A stretch of DNA of 64,000 nucleotides from Pseudooceanicola nanhaiensis (lineage in GTDB: Bacteria; Pseudomonadota; Alphaproteobacteria; Rhodobacterales; Rhodobacteraceae). Location of the stretch: the NCBI RefSeq assembly GCF_020171315.1, contig NZ_JAIUZP010000010.1, forward strand, positions 1-64,000, given 5' to 3'. The position numbers and the translations under genes were made by a program. Numbering within the stretch: position 1 is the stretch's first letter; every line of letters begins with the position of its first letter. This document shows, piece by piece, positions 52,655-62,189 of this stretch. The notes beneath the pieces were generated by a model. That model ran no database searches and was not told the origin of the DNA. It saw only the letters and a program-made list of their open reading frames with translations.

Positions 52655-53308
52655 ATGATCCTGTCGCGCGGCCGCCGCTATATCTTCATCCACATCCCCA
52701 AGACCGGCGGCACGGCCATGGCGCTGGCGCTGGAAGACCGGGCGATGAAGGATGACATCCTGCTGGGCGACACCCCCAAGGCCCGCAAGCGCCGCCACCG
52801 GGTGAAGGGGCAGGCCACGGCCGGGCGGCTCTGGAAACACTCCACCCTCTCGGACATCCGCGGCCTTGCCACCGACGAGGAGATCGCGCGCTTCTTCACC
52901 TTCACCCTCGTGCGGAACCCGTGGGACCGCGCGGTGAGCTACTATCACTGGTTGCAGGGCCAGAGCTTCGATCACCCCGCGGTGACGCTGGCGCAGACGC
53001 TCTCCTTCCCCGCCTTCCTGCGCCATCCGGTCATCGCGCGCGGCTTTGCCGATAACCCGGCGCGGGCCTACATGCGCGGGCCGGACGGGATCGAACGGGC
53101 CTCGCTCTACATCCGTATCGAGCATCTGGAGCAGGATGCGCAGCGCCTGTGGGATCATCTGGGCTTCGAACTGGCACTGCCGCGCGCCAATGCGTCAGAG
53201 CGCGACGCCGACTACCGCCAGTATTACACCCCCGAGGATGCCGGCCTGCTGGCGCGGCACTGCGCCGAGGATATCGCGCGGTTCGGCTATCGCTTCGGTC
53301 AACCCTAG
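52655..53308 (+). CDS. Sulfotransferase-family protein
   Basis: A 217-residue protein with the 5'-PSB motif IHIPKTGGTAMALAL and the 3'-PB motif TLVRNPWDRAVSYYHWLQG, both PAPS-binding. Closest to small bacterial sulfotransferases (sulfotransfer_2 type) that modify sugars or other small molecules. It is alone, divergent from the acyl-CoA ligase gene. Confidence 0.85.
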   Translation: MILSRGRRYIFIHIPKTGGTAMALALEDRAMKDDILLGDTPKARKRRHRVKGQATAGRLWKHSTLSDIRGLATDEEIARFFTFTLVRNPWDRAVSYYHWLQGQSFDHPAVTLAQTLSFPAFLRHPVIARGFADNPARAYMRGPDGIERASLYIRIEHLEQDAQRLWDHLGFELALPRANASERDADYRQYYTPEDAGLLARHCAEDIARFGYRFGQP

Positions 53309-53565
53309 GGAGATTCGCGACGCTCGCGGGGAACAGCCCTTCACGGCCTGATCCGCCCCGAAAGGCGCGCTGCCCTGCGCAAGGACTATGCGCATTGCAA
53401 GGGGTAGATGCGGGATTGCAGAAAAGTATACATTAATAATCACCTAACGGGCCTTCTGCCATGTTCCTGCCGCAATGGGCCGCAATTGATGACCCGACTC
53501 TCCCGATAGGGGAAAATCGGAGAGCTGGGGCAACACGCCCCGATCACGGGAAAGACTAAGGACAC

Positions 53566-54243
53566 ATGATGCTGCAGGGATGGATGCGGGGCGCTGACAG
53601 GTCACGGAATGCGGATTTCCTGACCACCGGCCCCGACGCGGCGCAAGAGGTGACGGGCGTCACCACCGGATTGACCGAAGGCACGCGGGTGGCCACCGCC
53701 GTGGGCTGGCAGCGGATCGAGACGATCCGCGCCGGGGATGCGGTGCTGACCTTCGACAACGGCCTTCAGACGGTGCGCGCGGTCTATGCCGATCCGCTCT
53801 GGTCCGGCAGCCATGACTGCCCCGACCGCTTCTGCCCGCTGCATGTGCCCGCAGGCGCCATCGGCAACAGCGACGAACTCCTCGCGCTGCCGCAGCAGGG
53901 TGTCATGGTCGAAAGCGATGTCTCCGAGGCGCAGTACGGCGATCCCTTTGCCCTGATGCCCGTGCATCTGCTGGACGGTATCTGCGGCATCGAGCGCGTG
54001 CTGCCCGACACGCCGGTGGCGGTCTACATGCTGCAATTCGACAATGACGAGATCCTCTTTGCCGCCTCGGGCGCGATGTGCGTCTGCCCGGCGGCCGGGG
54101 ACATGGTGCACCGCGCCTTCGACGAGGCACCGGCCTATCGCCTGCTGTCGGGCGAAACCGATGGCGCCATGATCGAGAACATCCGCGACGAGCTGGTCAC
54201 CCAGTGGCACAGGCGGCTTGCCAGCCGCCGCGCGGAGAGCTGA
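53566..54243 (+). CDS. Hint-domain protein without the N-terminal Cys
   Basis: A 225-residue protein with an intein-like Hint fold: TEGTRVATAVGWQRIETIRAGDAVLTFDNGLQTVRAV, then PLHVPAGAIGNSDELLALPQQGVMVE. The first residue of the block, Cys or Ser in self-splicing inteins, is not obvious (TTGLTEGT), so autocatalysis is doubtful. I recall many such Hint proteins in Roseobacter genomes, linked to extracellular proteins. No signal peptide is evident. Starts at 53566 or 53569 are equally possible. Confidence 0.8.
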   Translation: MMLQGWMRGADRSRNADFLTTGPDAAQEVTGVTTGLTEGTRVATAVGWQRIETIRAGDAVLTFDNGLQTVRAVYADPLWSGSHDCPDRFCPLHVPAGAIGNSDELLALPQQGVMVESDVSEAQYGDPFALMPVHLLDGICGIERVLPDTPVAVYMLQFDNDEILFAASGAMCVCPAAGDMVHRAFDEAPAYRLLSGETDGAMIENIRDELVTQWHRRLASRRAES

Positions 54244-54350
54244 CAGGTTTCAGCCCGGCTGATGCGGCGGGCTGAACGGAAGGGAGTGGATGGTCGCCCG
54301 CAGCCCGGTTGCGCCGCCGCCCCCTTCCCCCCTCGGGGAGGAGAGGGGAA

Positions 54351-54390
54351 AAGGCGCGGGTCCCTAAGGCCCCGCGCCTTTGCTTTTGTC
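54351..54390. terminator. Bidirectional terminator between Hint gene and fadB
   Basis: A perfect 10-bp stem AAGGCGCGGG (54351-54360) / CCCGCGCCTT (54371-54380) followed by a T-rich stretch, and preceded by an A run. It lies between the convergent Hint gene and the beta-oxidation operon. Confidence 0.8.
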
Positions 54391-54457
54391 GTCACTCTGG
54401 AAGAGAGGCCGCCCGGCCGGTGCCTGACCGGGGCCGGGCAGCGGCAGGGCCGGTGGC

Positions 54458-56647
54458 TTAGGCCGCCTTGGCCTGCGGGCCGAAGCGCTTGTAGAAGCTC
54501 TCGTTCCCCTCGGCCATGTCGCGCAGCAGCGCGGGCGTGGCGAAGCGCGGGCCATAGGTCTCGGCCAGCCGGTCGCAGGTTTCCGCCGCGAAGGGCGTGC
54601 CCACGATGTCGAGCCAGCTGAACGGACCGCCCGACCACGGCGCAAAGCCCCAGCCGAGGATCGCGCCCACGTCGCCTTCGCGGATGTCCTCCAGCACGCC
54701 TTCCTCCAGCGCGCGGACCGCCTCCAGCACCTGCGCGAACATCAGGCGGTGCTGCACCTCGATCACGTCGGGCTGGTCTTCTGCCAGCGGGTATTTCGCC
54801 GCCAGACCCTCCCAGAGACCGGCGCGCTTGCCCTTGTCGTCATAGGCATAGAAGCCCGCCTTGGCCTTCCGCCCCAGGCGGCCCTCGTCGTAGAGCCAGA
54901 ACATCAGGTCATCGACGCCCTTGGCATCGGCCGGATAGGCATCGCCCATGGCCTGCTTGGTCGCCTTGGCGATCTTCACCGCGAGGTCGATGGAGGTCTC
55001 GTCGATCAGCTGCAGCGGGCCCACGGGCATCCCCAGCATCCGGGCGGCATGTTCCACCAGCGCCGGGCTGATGCCTTCGCTGACCATCCGCGCGCCCTCG
55101 TTGAGGTAGGGAATGATGCAGCGGTTGGCATAGAAGAAGCGCGCGTCGTTCACCACGATAGGCGTCTTGCGGATCTGGCGCACGTAGTCGAGCGCCTTGG
55201 CCACGGCCCGGTCCCCGGTCTGCTTGCCCTTGATGATCTCCACCAGCAGCATTTTCTCGACCGGCGAGAAGAAGTGGATGCCGATGAACTGCTCGGGCCG
55301 CGAGGAGGCCTTGGCCAGCCCCGAGATCGGCAGGGTCGAGGTGTTGGAGGCATAGATGCAATCCGCCGGGATCACCGCCTCGACGTTCTTGGTGACCTCG
55401 GCCTTCACGCCCGGGTCCTCGAAGACCGCCTCGATGATCAGGTCCGCGTCCTTGAGCGCGTCGTAATCCGTGGTCGCGGTGATGCGCGACAGCACGGCCT
55501 CCTTCTGCTCGGGCGTGGTCTTCTTCCGGGCGATGCCCTTGTCGAGATAGGCCTCGGTATAGGCTTTGCCCTTGTCCGCGGCCTCCTGCTTCTGGTCGAT
55601 CAGCACCACCTCGATCCCGGCCTGCGCCGAGACGAGCGCGATGCCCGCGCCCATCATGCCCGCGCCCATGACGCCCAGCTTCTTCACCCGCTGATCCGGT
55701 GCCTCGGGCCGGTTCGCGCCCTTCTCCAGCGCTTCCTTGTTCAGGAAGAGCGAGCGGATCATCGCGCCCGAGGAGGGGTTCATGATGATATGGGTGAACC
55801 AGCGCGCCTCGATCTTCAGCGCGGTGTCGAAGGGCACCTGCGCGCCCTCGTAGATCGCCGAGAGCATCGCCTTGGGCGCGGGGTAGGCGCCCCACGTCTC
55901 GGCCATGATCATCGCGTTGGCGCCCACCATGGTCTGGAAGCCCGCCGGGTGATAGGGCGCGCCGCCGGGCATCTTGTAGCCCTTGGCGTCCCACGGCTTG
56001 ACGATATCCGCGTCCTTGGCGCCCAGCACCCATTCCTTCGCCGCGGCCACCGGATCGGCGGCGATCTCATCCACCAGACCGGCGCCCTTGGCCTTCTTCG
56101 GGTCCACCAGCTGGCCCTGCAGCAGGAAGGGCGCGGCCATCATCACGCCCAGCTTGCGCACGACACGGGTGGTGCCGCCCGCGCCGGGGAAGATGCCGAC
56201 CTTGATCTCGGGCAGGCCGAACTTGGCCTTGGGGTTGTCGGCCACAAAGATGCGGTGGCAGGCCAGCGGCAGCTCGAACCCGATGCCAAGCCCGGTGCCG
56301 GGCAGGGCGGCCGCGATCGGCTTGCCGCCCTTCAGGGTCTTGGGGTCCATGCCCGCGCGCTCGATCTTCCGCAGGATCTTGTGCAGCGACATGATCCCCT
56401 CGAAGACGCCCTCGGCGCCGTTCTTCTGGAAGTCAGCGAGGATGTTCAGGTCCATCCCGGCCGCGAAGCTGTCCTTGGCGGAGGTGATGACGATGCCCTT
56501 CACAGCCTCATCGGCGAGCGCCTCGTCGATGAACCCGTCGAGGGTGGCCGCGCCCTCCATCGACAGGACGTTCATGCTCTTGCCCGGGACGTCCCAGGTG
56601 ATCACGGCGACGCCGTCGGCGCCTTTCTCCATCGTGAAATCGGTCAT
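54458..56647 (-). CDS. fadB: Multifunctional enoyl-CoA hydratase/3-hydroxyacyl-CoA dehydrogenase
   Basis: A 729-residue fatty-acid oxidation enzyme. The N-terminal crotonase domain (about 1-190) has KDSFAAGMDLNIL and PEIKVGIFPGAGGTTR; the NAD-binding domain (about 310-500) has GVMGAGMMGAGIA; the C-terminal dehydrogenase domain (about 500-720) follows. Length fits FadB/FadJ. It converts 2-enoyl-CoA to 3-ketoacyl-CoA. It follows the thiolase by 11 bp, so the two act in sequence and are co-translated. Confidence 0.94.
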   Translation of the reverse strand: MTDFTMEKGADGVAVITWDVPGKSMNVLSMEGAATLDGFIDEALADEAVKGIVITSAKDSFAAGMDLNILADFQKNGAEGVFEGIMSLHKILRKIERAGMDPKTLKGGKPIAAALPGTGLGIGFELPLACHRIFVADNPKAKFGLPEIKVGIFPGAGGTTRVVRKLGVMMAAPFLLQGQLVDPKKAKGAGLVDEIAADPVAAAKEWVLGAKDADIVKPWDAKGYKMPGGAPYHPAGFQTMVGANAMIMAETWGAYPAPKAMLSAIYEGAQVPFDTALKIEARWFTHIIMNPSSGAMIRSLFLNKEALEKGANRPEAPDQRVKKLGVMGAGMMGAGIALVSAQAGIEVVLIDQKQEAADKGKAYTEAYLDKGIARKKTTPEQKEAVLSRITATTDYDALKDADLIIEAVFEDPGVKAEVTKNVEAVIPADCIYASNTSTLPISGLAKASSRPEQFIGIHFFSPVEKMLLVEIIKGKQTGDRAVAKALDYVRQIRKTPIVVNDARFFYANRCIIPYLNEGARMVSEGISPALVEHAARMLGMPVGPLQLIDETSIDLAVKIAKATKQAMGDAYPADAKGVDDLMFWLYDEGRLGRKAKAGFYAYDDKGKRAGLWEGLAAKYPLAEDQPDVIEVQHRLMFAQVLEAVRALEEGVLEDIREGDVGAILGWGFAPWSGGPFSWLDIVGTPFAAETCDRLAETYGPRFATPALLRDMAEGNESFYKRFGPQAKAA

Positions 56648-56658
56648 TGTCCCCTCCC

Positions 56659-57870
56659 TTACACGCGTTCGATGATCGTGGCGGCACCCATGCCGGAAGC
56701 CACGCAGAGCGTCGCCAGCCCGACCTCCTTGTCGGTGCGCTCCAACTCGTCCAGCAGCGTGCCGATGATGATCGCACCCGAGGCCCCCAGCGGGTGACCC
56801 ATGGCAATCGCGCCGCCGCAGCTGTTCACCCGGTCCATGTCCACGCCGAAGGCCTGGATGAAGCGCAGCACCACGGCGGAAAACGCCTCGTTCACCTCGA
56901 AGAGGTCGATGTCACCGATGCCCAGGCCGCTCTCGGCGAGGATCTTCTCGGTCACCGGCACCGGGCCGGTCAGCATGATCGTCGGATCGGTGCCGATCTT
57001 GGCCGTCGCCCGGATGCGCGCCCGCGGCTTGAGGCCAAAGGCCTCGCCGAATTCCTTGGAACCGACGAGAACCCCCGCCGCCCCGTCCACGATGCCCGAG
57101 GAATTCCCGGCGTGGTGGATGTGGTTGATCTTCGCCAGGTGCGGGTACTTCAGCATCGCCACCTTGTCGAAGCCGGGCATCACCTCGCCCATCTCCTTGA
57201 AGGCCGGCTTCAAGCCGCCAAGCGCCTGCATGTCGGTGCCGGGGCGCATGTATTCGTCATGGGCCAGGATCGGCAGGCCGTTCACGTCGCGGATCGTCAC
57301 GATCGACTTGTCGAAGCGCTTCTCCTCCCAGGCCTTCGCCGCCAGCGCCTGCGAGCGCACGGCGAGCGCATCGGCGTCGTCCCGGCTGATGCCGTATTCC
57401 GTCGCGATGATGTCCGCGGAAATCCCCTGCGGCACGAAATACCGCTCCATCGCCACGGTCGGATCGACGGCCACGGCGGCCCCGTCCGAGCCCATGGCGA
57501 CCCGGCTCATGCATTCCACGCCGCCCGCGATATAGGCCTGGCCGGCCCCGCCGCGCACCTGGTTGGCGGCGAGGTTCACTGCCTCCATGCCGCTGGCGCA
57601 GAAGCGGTTGATCGAGAGGCCCGGAATGCTCTCGTCCAGATCGGACGCCAGCACGGTGGTCCGCGCGAGGCAGCCGCCCTGTTCGAAGGCCTGGGTCGCA
57701 TTGCCCCAGATCACGTCCTCGACCGCGTGGCCTTCCAGCCCGTTGCGGTCCTTCAGCGCGTTCAGCATCTGCTTGCCGAGCGCGACCGCGGTCACCTCGT
57801 GCAACGAGCCGTCGGGGCGCCCCTTGCCGCGCGGGCTGCGCACGGCGTCGTAGATATAGGCGTCGGTCAT
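56659..57870 (-). CDS. fadA: Acetyl-CoA C-acyltransferase (thiolase)
   Basis: A 403-residue thiolase. The nucleophilic cysteine is in NRFCASGMEAVNL, the base histidine in GGAIAMGHPLGASGA, and the second cysteine in TLCVASGMGAA. It cleaves 3-ketoacyl-CoA to acetyl-CoA and the shortened acyl-CoA. The frame is open further upstream, but MTDAYIYDAVRSPRG at 57870 is the family start. Confidence 0.94.
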   Translation of the reverse strand: MTDAYIYDAVRSPRGKGRPDGSLHEVTAVALGKQMLNALKDRNGLEGHAVEDVIWGNATQAFEQGGCLARTTVLASDLDESIPGLSINRFCASGMEAVNLAANQVRGGAGQAYIAGGVECMSRVAMGSDGAAVAVDPTVAMERYFVPQGISADIIATEYGISRDDADALAVRSQALAAKAWEEKRFDKSIVTIRDVNGLPILAHDEYMRPGTDMQALGGLKPAFKEMGEVMPGFDKVAMLKYPHLAKINHIHHAGNSSGIVDGAAGVLVGSKEFGEAFGLKPRARIRATAKIGTDPTIMLTGPVPVTEKILAESGLGIGDIDLFEVNEAFSAVVLRFIQAFGVDMDRVNSCGGAIAMGHPLGASGAIIIGTLLDELERTDKEVGLATLCVASGMGAATIIERV

Positions 57871-57950
57871 GGTGTCCTCATCCTTTCCGGTCCAGTGGCG
57901 GGGCCTCCACCCCGCCGGGACAGGTCCTCCCCCATCCCATTTCCGTTTCT

Positions 57951-58005
57951 CAAATATCCTCGGGGGGAATTGGCCCGTCAGGGCCAAGGGGGTCAGACAG
58001 CCCCC
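57951..58005 (+). repeat. Partial mosaic module, copy C
   Basis: Contains the boundary part of the module seen at 19.9 and 50.6 kb: CAAATATCCTCGGGGGG, AATTGGCCCGTCAGGGCCAA, then a GGGGG...CCCCC stem. The AT-rich palindromes are missing, so it is a shortened copy in the gap between the thiolase and the GST-like gene. Confidence 0.7.
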
Positions 58006-58081
58006 GTACCCGCCCGCAACGCGGGCCCCTTTGCGGGCCCCGCGCGACGCTTCCAGTCAGAGCCCCAAACAGACGCCCCGT

Positions 58082-58720
58082 TCAGAGCCCCCGATCAGAC
58101 GGGCGCCCCGGCATCAGGTCGTAGGGGTGTTTCCACCCCGGCAGGCTCTCGATGTTCGACAGCCAGCGGTCGATGTTGGGCCAGTCCTTCCGCTCGAAGG
58201 TGAAGGGCTCCGGGTAGAACAGGTACCCGCAGTTCGAGAAATCCGCGTTGGTCGGCCCGTCGCCCACCAGCCAGTCGCGCCCCTCCAGCCCGGCATCCAG
58301 CACCTTAAAGGCGGCCTTCAGCCGGGCGGCGATGAAGCCGATCACCTCGACCGAGCGGTTCGCCTCGGGCAGGAAGTTCATCTGGAAGCGCAGCATCCCG
58401 CATTGCGACGACATCTTGTGGTTGTCGAAGAACACCCACTTCATCACGTTGCGGGCCTCTTCCGGGGTGGCGCCGCCGAACTTGCCGGTCTTCTCGGTGA
58501 TGTACATCTGGATCACGCCGGACTGCGACAGGGTCACGTCGCCGTCCACCAGCACCGGAACCTCGCCCATCACGTTCATGGCGGTGTAATCCTTCGAGCG
58601 GTGCGCGCCACCGAAGAAGTCCACCTTCTCAGGCGCCCAGTCGAGGCCCGAGAGCTCCAGCGGCAGGGCGGCCTTGTAGGCATTGCCGCTTTCGCCGAAG
58701 CAATAGAGTTTGATCGTCAT
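58082..58720 (-). CDS. Glutathione S-transferase family protein
   Basis: A 212-residue GST fold. The N-terminal thioredoxin-like part (MTIKLYCFGESGNAYKAALPLEL, GEVPVLVDGDVTLSQSGVIQMYI) and the all-helical C-terminal half (WLVGDGPTNADFSNCGYLF) fit. Located inside the beta-oxidation operon, it may use glutathione in handling acyl or electrophilic by-products. Confidence 0.85.
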   Translation of the reverse strand: MTIKLYCFGESGNAYKAALPLELSGLDWAPEKVDFFGGAHRSKDYTAMNVMGEVPVLVDGDVTLSQSGVIQMYITEKTGKFGGATPEEARNVMKWVFFDNHKMSSQCGMLRFQMNFLPEANRSVEVIGFIAARLKAAFKVLDAGLEGRDWLVGDGPTNADFSNCGYLFYPEPFTFERKDWPNIDRWLSNIESLPGWKHPYDLMPGRPSDRGL

Positions 58721-58738
58721 CTGTCTCTCCCCTTGGGA

Positions 58739-58951
58739 TCAGCGCTTGCGCGCGTCCAGTTCCGAATTGAACAGCCGAAGCCTGTGCGTGAGGTTGTCCT
58801 CATCGGTGACGGAGTCAAAGTTTTCGAACAGGAAAGAGAGGGCCTCCCCCTCGTCGAGACCGGCATCGCGGGCGAATTTCTTCAGCCGGCGATAGCCGTC
58901 TTCGGTCATGGCGACGGGGATGCGCCGCGTCAGGCGGAAGCGTTTCGGCAT
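58739..58951 (-). CDS. Small conserved 70-aa protein
   Basis: A 70-residue protein (MPKRFRLTRRIPVAMTEDGYRRLKKFARDAGLDEGEALSFLFENFDSVTDED...). The start has GAGGAGG upstream. The basic N-terminus and the helix-turn-helix-like or ribbon-helix-like shape (VAMTEDGYRRLKKFARDAGLDEGEALSFL) suggest a small DNA-binding or accessory protein. It sits 166 bp after the acyl-CoA dehydrogenase gene and 18 bp before the GST-like gene. Confidence 0.7.
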   Translation of the reverse strand: MPKRFRLTRRIPVAMTEDGYRRLKKFARDAGLDEGEALSFLFENFDSVTDEDNLTHRLRLFNSELDARKR

Positions 58952-59117
58952 CTCTGCTCCTCCTCTTCGGGCCGGGGCCCGCGCTGTTGGCCGCACCCGG
59001 ACCGCCTGAAAATAGGGGCGGTCCGGGCGCTCCGGAGCCTTGCGCATGGCGCGCGGCTCCGCCGTGAGTGGGGGCCGAACCCCCTGTCGGTTCCTTACGG
59101 CGCGGGTTGATCCCGGC

Positions 59118-60896
59118 TCAGAAGTTGGCCGCGTCCAGCGCCATGACCGGATCGGCACCCGAAAGGATGCGCTGCAGGTGCATGGCCGTCGCAGGCAGGC
59201 GTCGGGCCATATAGTAGCGCCCGGTCGCAATCTTCGTCTCGTAGAACGCAGCGTCCCCGGCACCGGAGGCGAGCGCTTCCTTTGCGGCAATCGCCATTTT
59301 CGACCACATGAAGCCAAGGCAGACATGACCGAAGAGGTGCAGGAAGTCGGTGGAGCCCGCAAGCGCGTGGTTCGGGTTCTTCATGCCGTTCTGCATGAAG
59401 TACATCGCCGCTTCCTGAAGCTGCTTCGAGGCGGTCTTGAGCGGTTCGATGAACTGCTTCGCGATCTCCTCGTCGCCCGCGTTCTCCTTGCAGAAGGTCT
59501 TGATCATCTCGAAGAGCGCCATGGCGGGCTTGCCGCCCTCGGCGGCCAGCTTGCGGCCCACGAGGTCGAGCGCCTGAATGCCGTTGGCGCCCTCGTAGAT
59601 CATGGCGATGCGGGCGTCGCGGGTGAACTGCGACATGCCCCATTCCTCGATGTAGCCATGGCCGCCATAGACCTGCTGGGCCTGAACGGCGCAGGCAAAG
59701 CCCTCGTCCGTGAGGAAGCCCTTCAGCACCGGGGTCAGCAGCGAGATCATGCCCTCGGCCGCCGCATCCTCGGAGCGGCGCGCCTGGTCGATCATCTGCG
59801 CGCCCCAGAGCGCGAAGGCACGCGCGCCCTCGACAAAGCTCTTCTGGTCCATCAGCGCGCGGCGGATGTCGGGATGCACGATGAGCGGATCGGCGGGGCC
59901 GTCAGGGTTCTGGGTGCCGGTGACGGCGCGGCCCTGCAGCCGGTCCTTGGCGTAGATCACGGCGTTCTGGTAGGCCGCTTCGGCCACGGCGAGACCCTGC
60001 ATGCCGACGCCGAGACGGGCTTCGTTCATCATGGTGAACATCGCGCGCATGCCCTTGTGGGCGGTCCCCAGCAGGTAGCCGGTGGCCTCGTCGTAGTTCA
60101 TGACGCAGGTGGCATTGCCGTGAATGCCCATCTTCTCTTCCAGCTTGCCGACGCTGACGCCGTTGCGCGCGCCAAGGCTGCCGTCCTCGTTCACGAGGAA
60201 CTTGGGCACGATGAAGAGCGACACGCCCTTGATCCCGTCCGGGCCGCCGGGAATTTTCGCCAGCACGAGGTGGATCACGTTGTCGGACATGTCGTGATCA
60301 CCGGCGGAGATGAAGATCTTCTGGCCGGAAATCTTGTAGCTGCCATCCTCCTGCGGCTCGGCCTTGGTGCGCATCAGCCCAAGGTCGGTGCCGCAATGCG
60401 GCTCCGTCAGGTTCATGGTGCCGGTCCACTCGCAGGAGACCATCTTGGGCAGATAGGTCTGCTTCTGCTGGTCGGTGCCGTGGATGTGGATTGCGGAATA
60501 GGCCCCGTGGGTCAGGCCTTGATACATGGTGAATGCCATGTTGGCGGCGGTGAACATCTCACCGGTCGCCACGCCCATCACATAGGGCATACCCTGCCCA
60601 CCGAAGTCGGGATCACAGTCCAGACCGGTCCAGCCGCCCTCGCGGAGCTGATCGAATGCCGCCTTGAACCCTTCCGGCGTGTGCACCACGCCGTTCTCAA
60701 GACGACAGCCCTGCTGATCCCCCACCGGATTCAGCGGCGCCAACACTTCCGACGCGATCTTGCCTGCCTCTTCGAGGATGGCAGAGGTAAAATCGCGGTC
60801 CAGCTCGTCATAGCCGGGGATGGCGCTTTCAGAGGCTTTCAGCACGTCGTGAAGGACGAATTGGAAATCCTTCACGGGGGCGGTGTAACTCGGCAT
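59118..60896 (-). CDS. Acyl-CoA dehydrogenase with extended C-terminal domain
   Basis: A 592-residue FAD enzyme. Motifs: [19 protein letters not shown] and [15 protein letters not shown] in the middle domain; [34 protein letters not shown], with the probable catalytic glutamate in YEG. Members of this length include long-chain acyl-CoA dehydrogenases and the methylmercaptopropionyl-CoA dehydrogenase DmdC of roseobacters; the two cannot be separated by eye. It starts 42 bp after the MerR gene. Confidence 0.92.
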   Translation of the reverse strand: MPSYTAPVKDFQFVLHDVLKASESAIPGYDELDRDFTSAILEEAGKIASEVLAPLNPVGDQQGCRLENGVVHTPEGFKAAFDQLREGGWTGLDCDPDFGGQGMPYVMGVATGEMFTAANMAFTMYQGLTHGAYSAIHIHGTDQQKQTYLPKMVSCEWTGTMNLTEPHCGTDLGLMRTKAEPQEDGSYKISGQKIFISAGDHDMSDNVIHLVLAKIPGGPDGIKGVSLFIVPKFLVNEDGSLGARNGVSVGKLEEKMGIHGNATCVMNYDEATGYLLGTAHKGMRAMFTMMNEARLGVGMQGLAVAEAAYQNAVIYAKDRLQGRAVTGTQNPDGPADPLIVHPDIRRALMDQKSFVEGARAFALWGAQMIDQARRSEDAAAEGMISLLTPVLKGFLTDEGFACAVQAQQVYGGHGYIEEWGMSQFTRDARIAMIYEGANGIQALDLVGRKLAAEGGKPAMALFEMIKTFCKENAGDEEIAKQFIEPLKTASKQLQEAAMYFMQNGMKNPNHALAGSTDFLHLFGHVCLGFMWSKMAIAAKEALASGAGDAAFYETKIATGRYYMARRLPATAMHLQRILSGADPVMALDAANF

Positions 60897-60938
60897 GTCT
60901 CTCTCCCTAGACTTCGATGGGCGAGGCGGCCGGGTTGA

Positions 60939-61346
60939 TTATTCGGCCACCTTCTTGGGCGTGCGCAGCGAGGTGATCATCTGTTCCCCCCACCGCATCT
61001 GTTCGGACAGCTCCTCGATGGCCTTGTTCAGCTCATCGCGTTGCTTTTCCATTTCATCCATGCGCTTCTGGGCAACCTCGTAGGTGCGCTCCAGCTGAGT
61101 TAGCTGTTGGTCACCCTTGTCATAGAGGTTAAGAAGCTGGCGGATCTCCTCCAGGCTGAAGCCAAAACGCTTGCCACGCAGGATCAGTTTCAGCCGGGCC
61201 CGGTCACGCCGGGTAAACAGCCGCTTCTGGCCTTCGCGGATCGGGAACAGCAGTTCCTTGGCCTCATAGAACCGCAGAGTGCGCGGCGTCACCTCGAAGG
61301 CGTCGCACATCTCGCGGATCGTCATTGTCTCCGTTCGTTCGGTCAT
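60939..61346 (-). CDS. MerR-family transcriptional regulator 1
   Basis: A 135-residue regulator with the MerR helix-turn-helix (about 8-75: TIREMCDAFEVTPRTLRFYEAKELLFPIREGQKRLF) and a long C-terminal coiled coil (about 78-120) with no metal-binding cysteines. Members of this shape (LiuR group) respond to acyl-CoA and control acyl-CoA catabolism. It leads the acyl-CoA dehydrogenase operon and probably controls it through the palindromes at 61419-61457. Confidence 0.87.
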   Translation of the reverse strand: MTERTETMTIREMCDAFEVTPRTLRFYEAKELLFPIREGQKRLFTRRDRARLKLILRGKRFGFSLEEIRQLLNLYDKGDQQLTQLERTYEVAQKRMDEMEKQRDELNKAIEELSEQMRWGEQMITSLRTPKKVAE

Positions 61347-61418
61347 GGTTAACCCATCCTGATTTTTGATCAGGCGGTAAAAACATTTCTTGACCCACGG
61401 TTACAATGGGAAACGAAG

Positions 61419-61457
61419 TTGACGTAACACAAACGTCACGTCACTTTCGCGGTGACG
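61419..61457. promoter_or_regulatory. Two palindromic MerR-type operator candidates
   Basis: TGACGT (61420-61425) pairs with ACGTCA (61433-61438) across seven bases. Twelve bases on, CGTCAC (61439-61444) pairs with GTGACG (61452-61457), also across seven. Both use the same half site, which resembles the MerR-type LiuR sites of acyl-CoA regulators. Located upstream of the acyl-CoA dehydrogenase operon. Binding is inferred. Confidence 0.55.
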
Positions 61458-61638
61458 TAAGATCATGACAAGTGACGCCGGGTAAAGGAAATTTCCTTGC
61501 GTTTTTGGCCGCCGGGAAACGCTTTATTTCACAGGGAAATCACATAATCGAACAGACGCTCAATAGCGTCTGTAACAATTGCCTTAAGGGCAGGTTTTCG
61601 GGGGCTGTTTCGGGCCTGATGGACAGGGGTGTCCGCGC

Positions 61639-62016
61639 TCAGGCGCCCGAATCGAGTTCCTTGGCCACGCCGTCGCGCAGGCTCTTCAGCTCGGCCATCG
61701 CCTCGTCGAGCTGGCGGCGCTGCTCGGCCAGTTCAAGCAGCTGCTTGTCGGCCATCTCGACCCAGTTGCGCATCTGCGCCTCGGTCCCGTCCTTCTCGTA
61801 GATCTGGAGCCACTGGCGGATGTCCTCCAGCGCGAAGCCGAACTTGCGACCGCGCAGGATCAGCGTCATCCGGGCGATTTCCTTCGCGCCGTAGAAACGC
61901 GAGCGCCCCTGACGCTCGGGGGAGAGGAGCTCGATATACTCGTAGTAGCGCAGGGTCCGCGGCGTCACCTCGAACCGCTCGCACATTTCCTTGAAGCTCA
62001 GGGTCGTATCGCTCAT
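61639..62016 (-). CDS. MerR-family transcriptional regulator 2
   Basis: A 125-residue paralogue of the preceding regulator (FKEMCERFEVTPRTLRYYEYIELLSPERQGRSRFYGAKE...), again with a helix-turn-helix (about 6-75), a coiled coil and no cysteine cluster. Its stop lies 292 bp before the start of MerR 1. The tandem arrangement suggests gene duplication and separate promoters. A divergent target may be the thioesterase pair at 62190. Confidence 0.87.
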   Translation of the reverse strand: MSDTTLSFKEMCERFEVTPRTLRYYEYIELLSPERQGRSRFYGAKEIARMTLILRGRKFGFALEDIRQWLQIYEKDGTEAQMRNWVEMADKQLLELAEQRRQLDEAMAELKSLRDGVAKELDSGA

Positions 62017-62189
62017 GGCTGTCTACTCGATAAAGTCACGGAATGGGGATCGGGAGATCGGTACTCCGGCGGGAGGTTAGGACCGTCTGCCTGCGAGGGC
62101 AACCACCGTCAGAAGCCCGCCGTTCGGGCGGCCCGGCTTGAAAGCCCTTCGCTTTTCCAATCATATACCGCCAAAGGATCGAGGGCGCG

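Noticed and set aside
54749-56797. 682-codon plus-strand frame
   Set aside because: Antisense of fadB, whose family motifs are complete.
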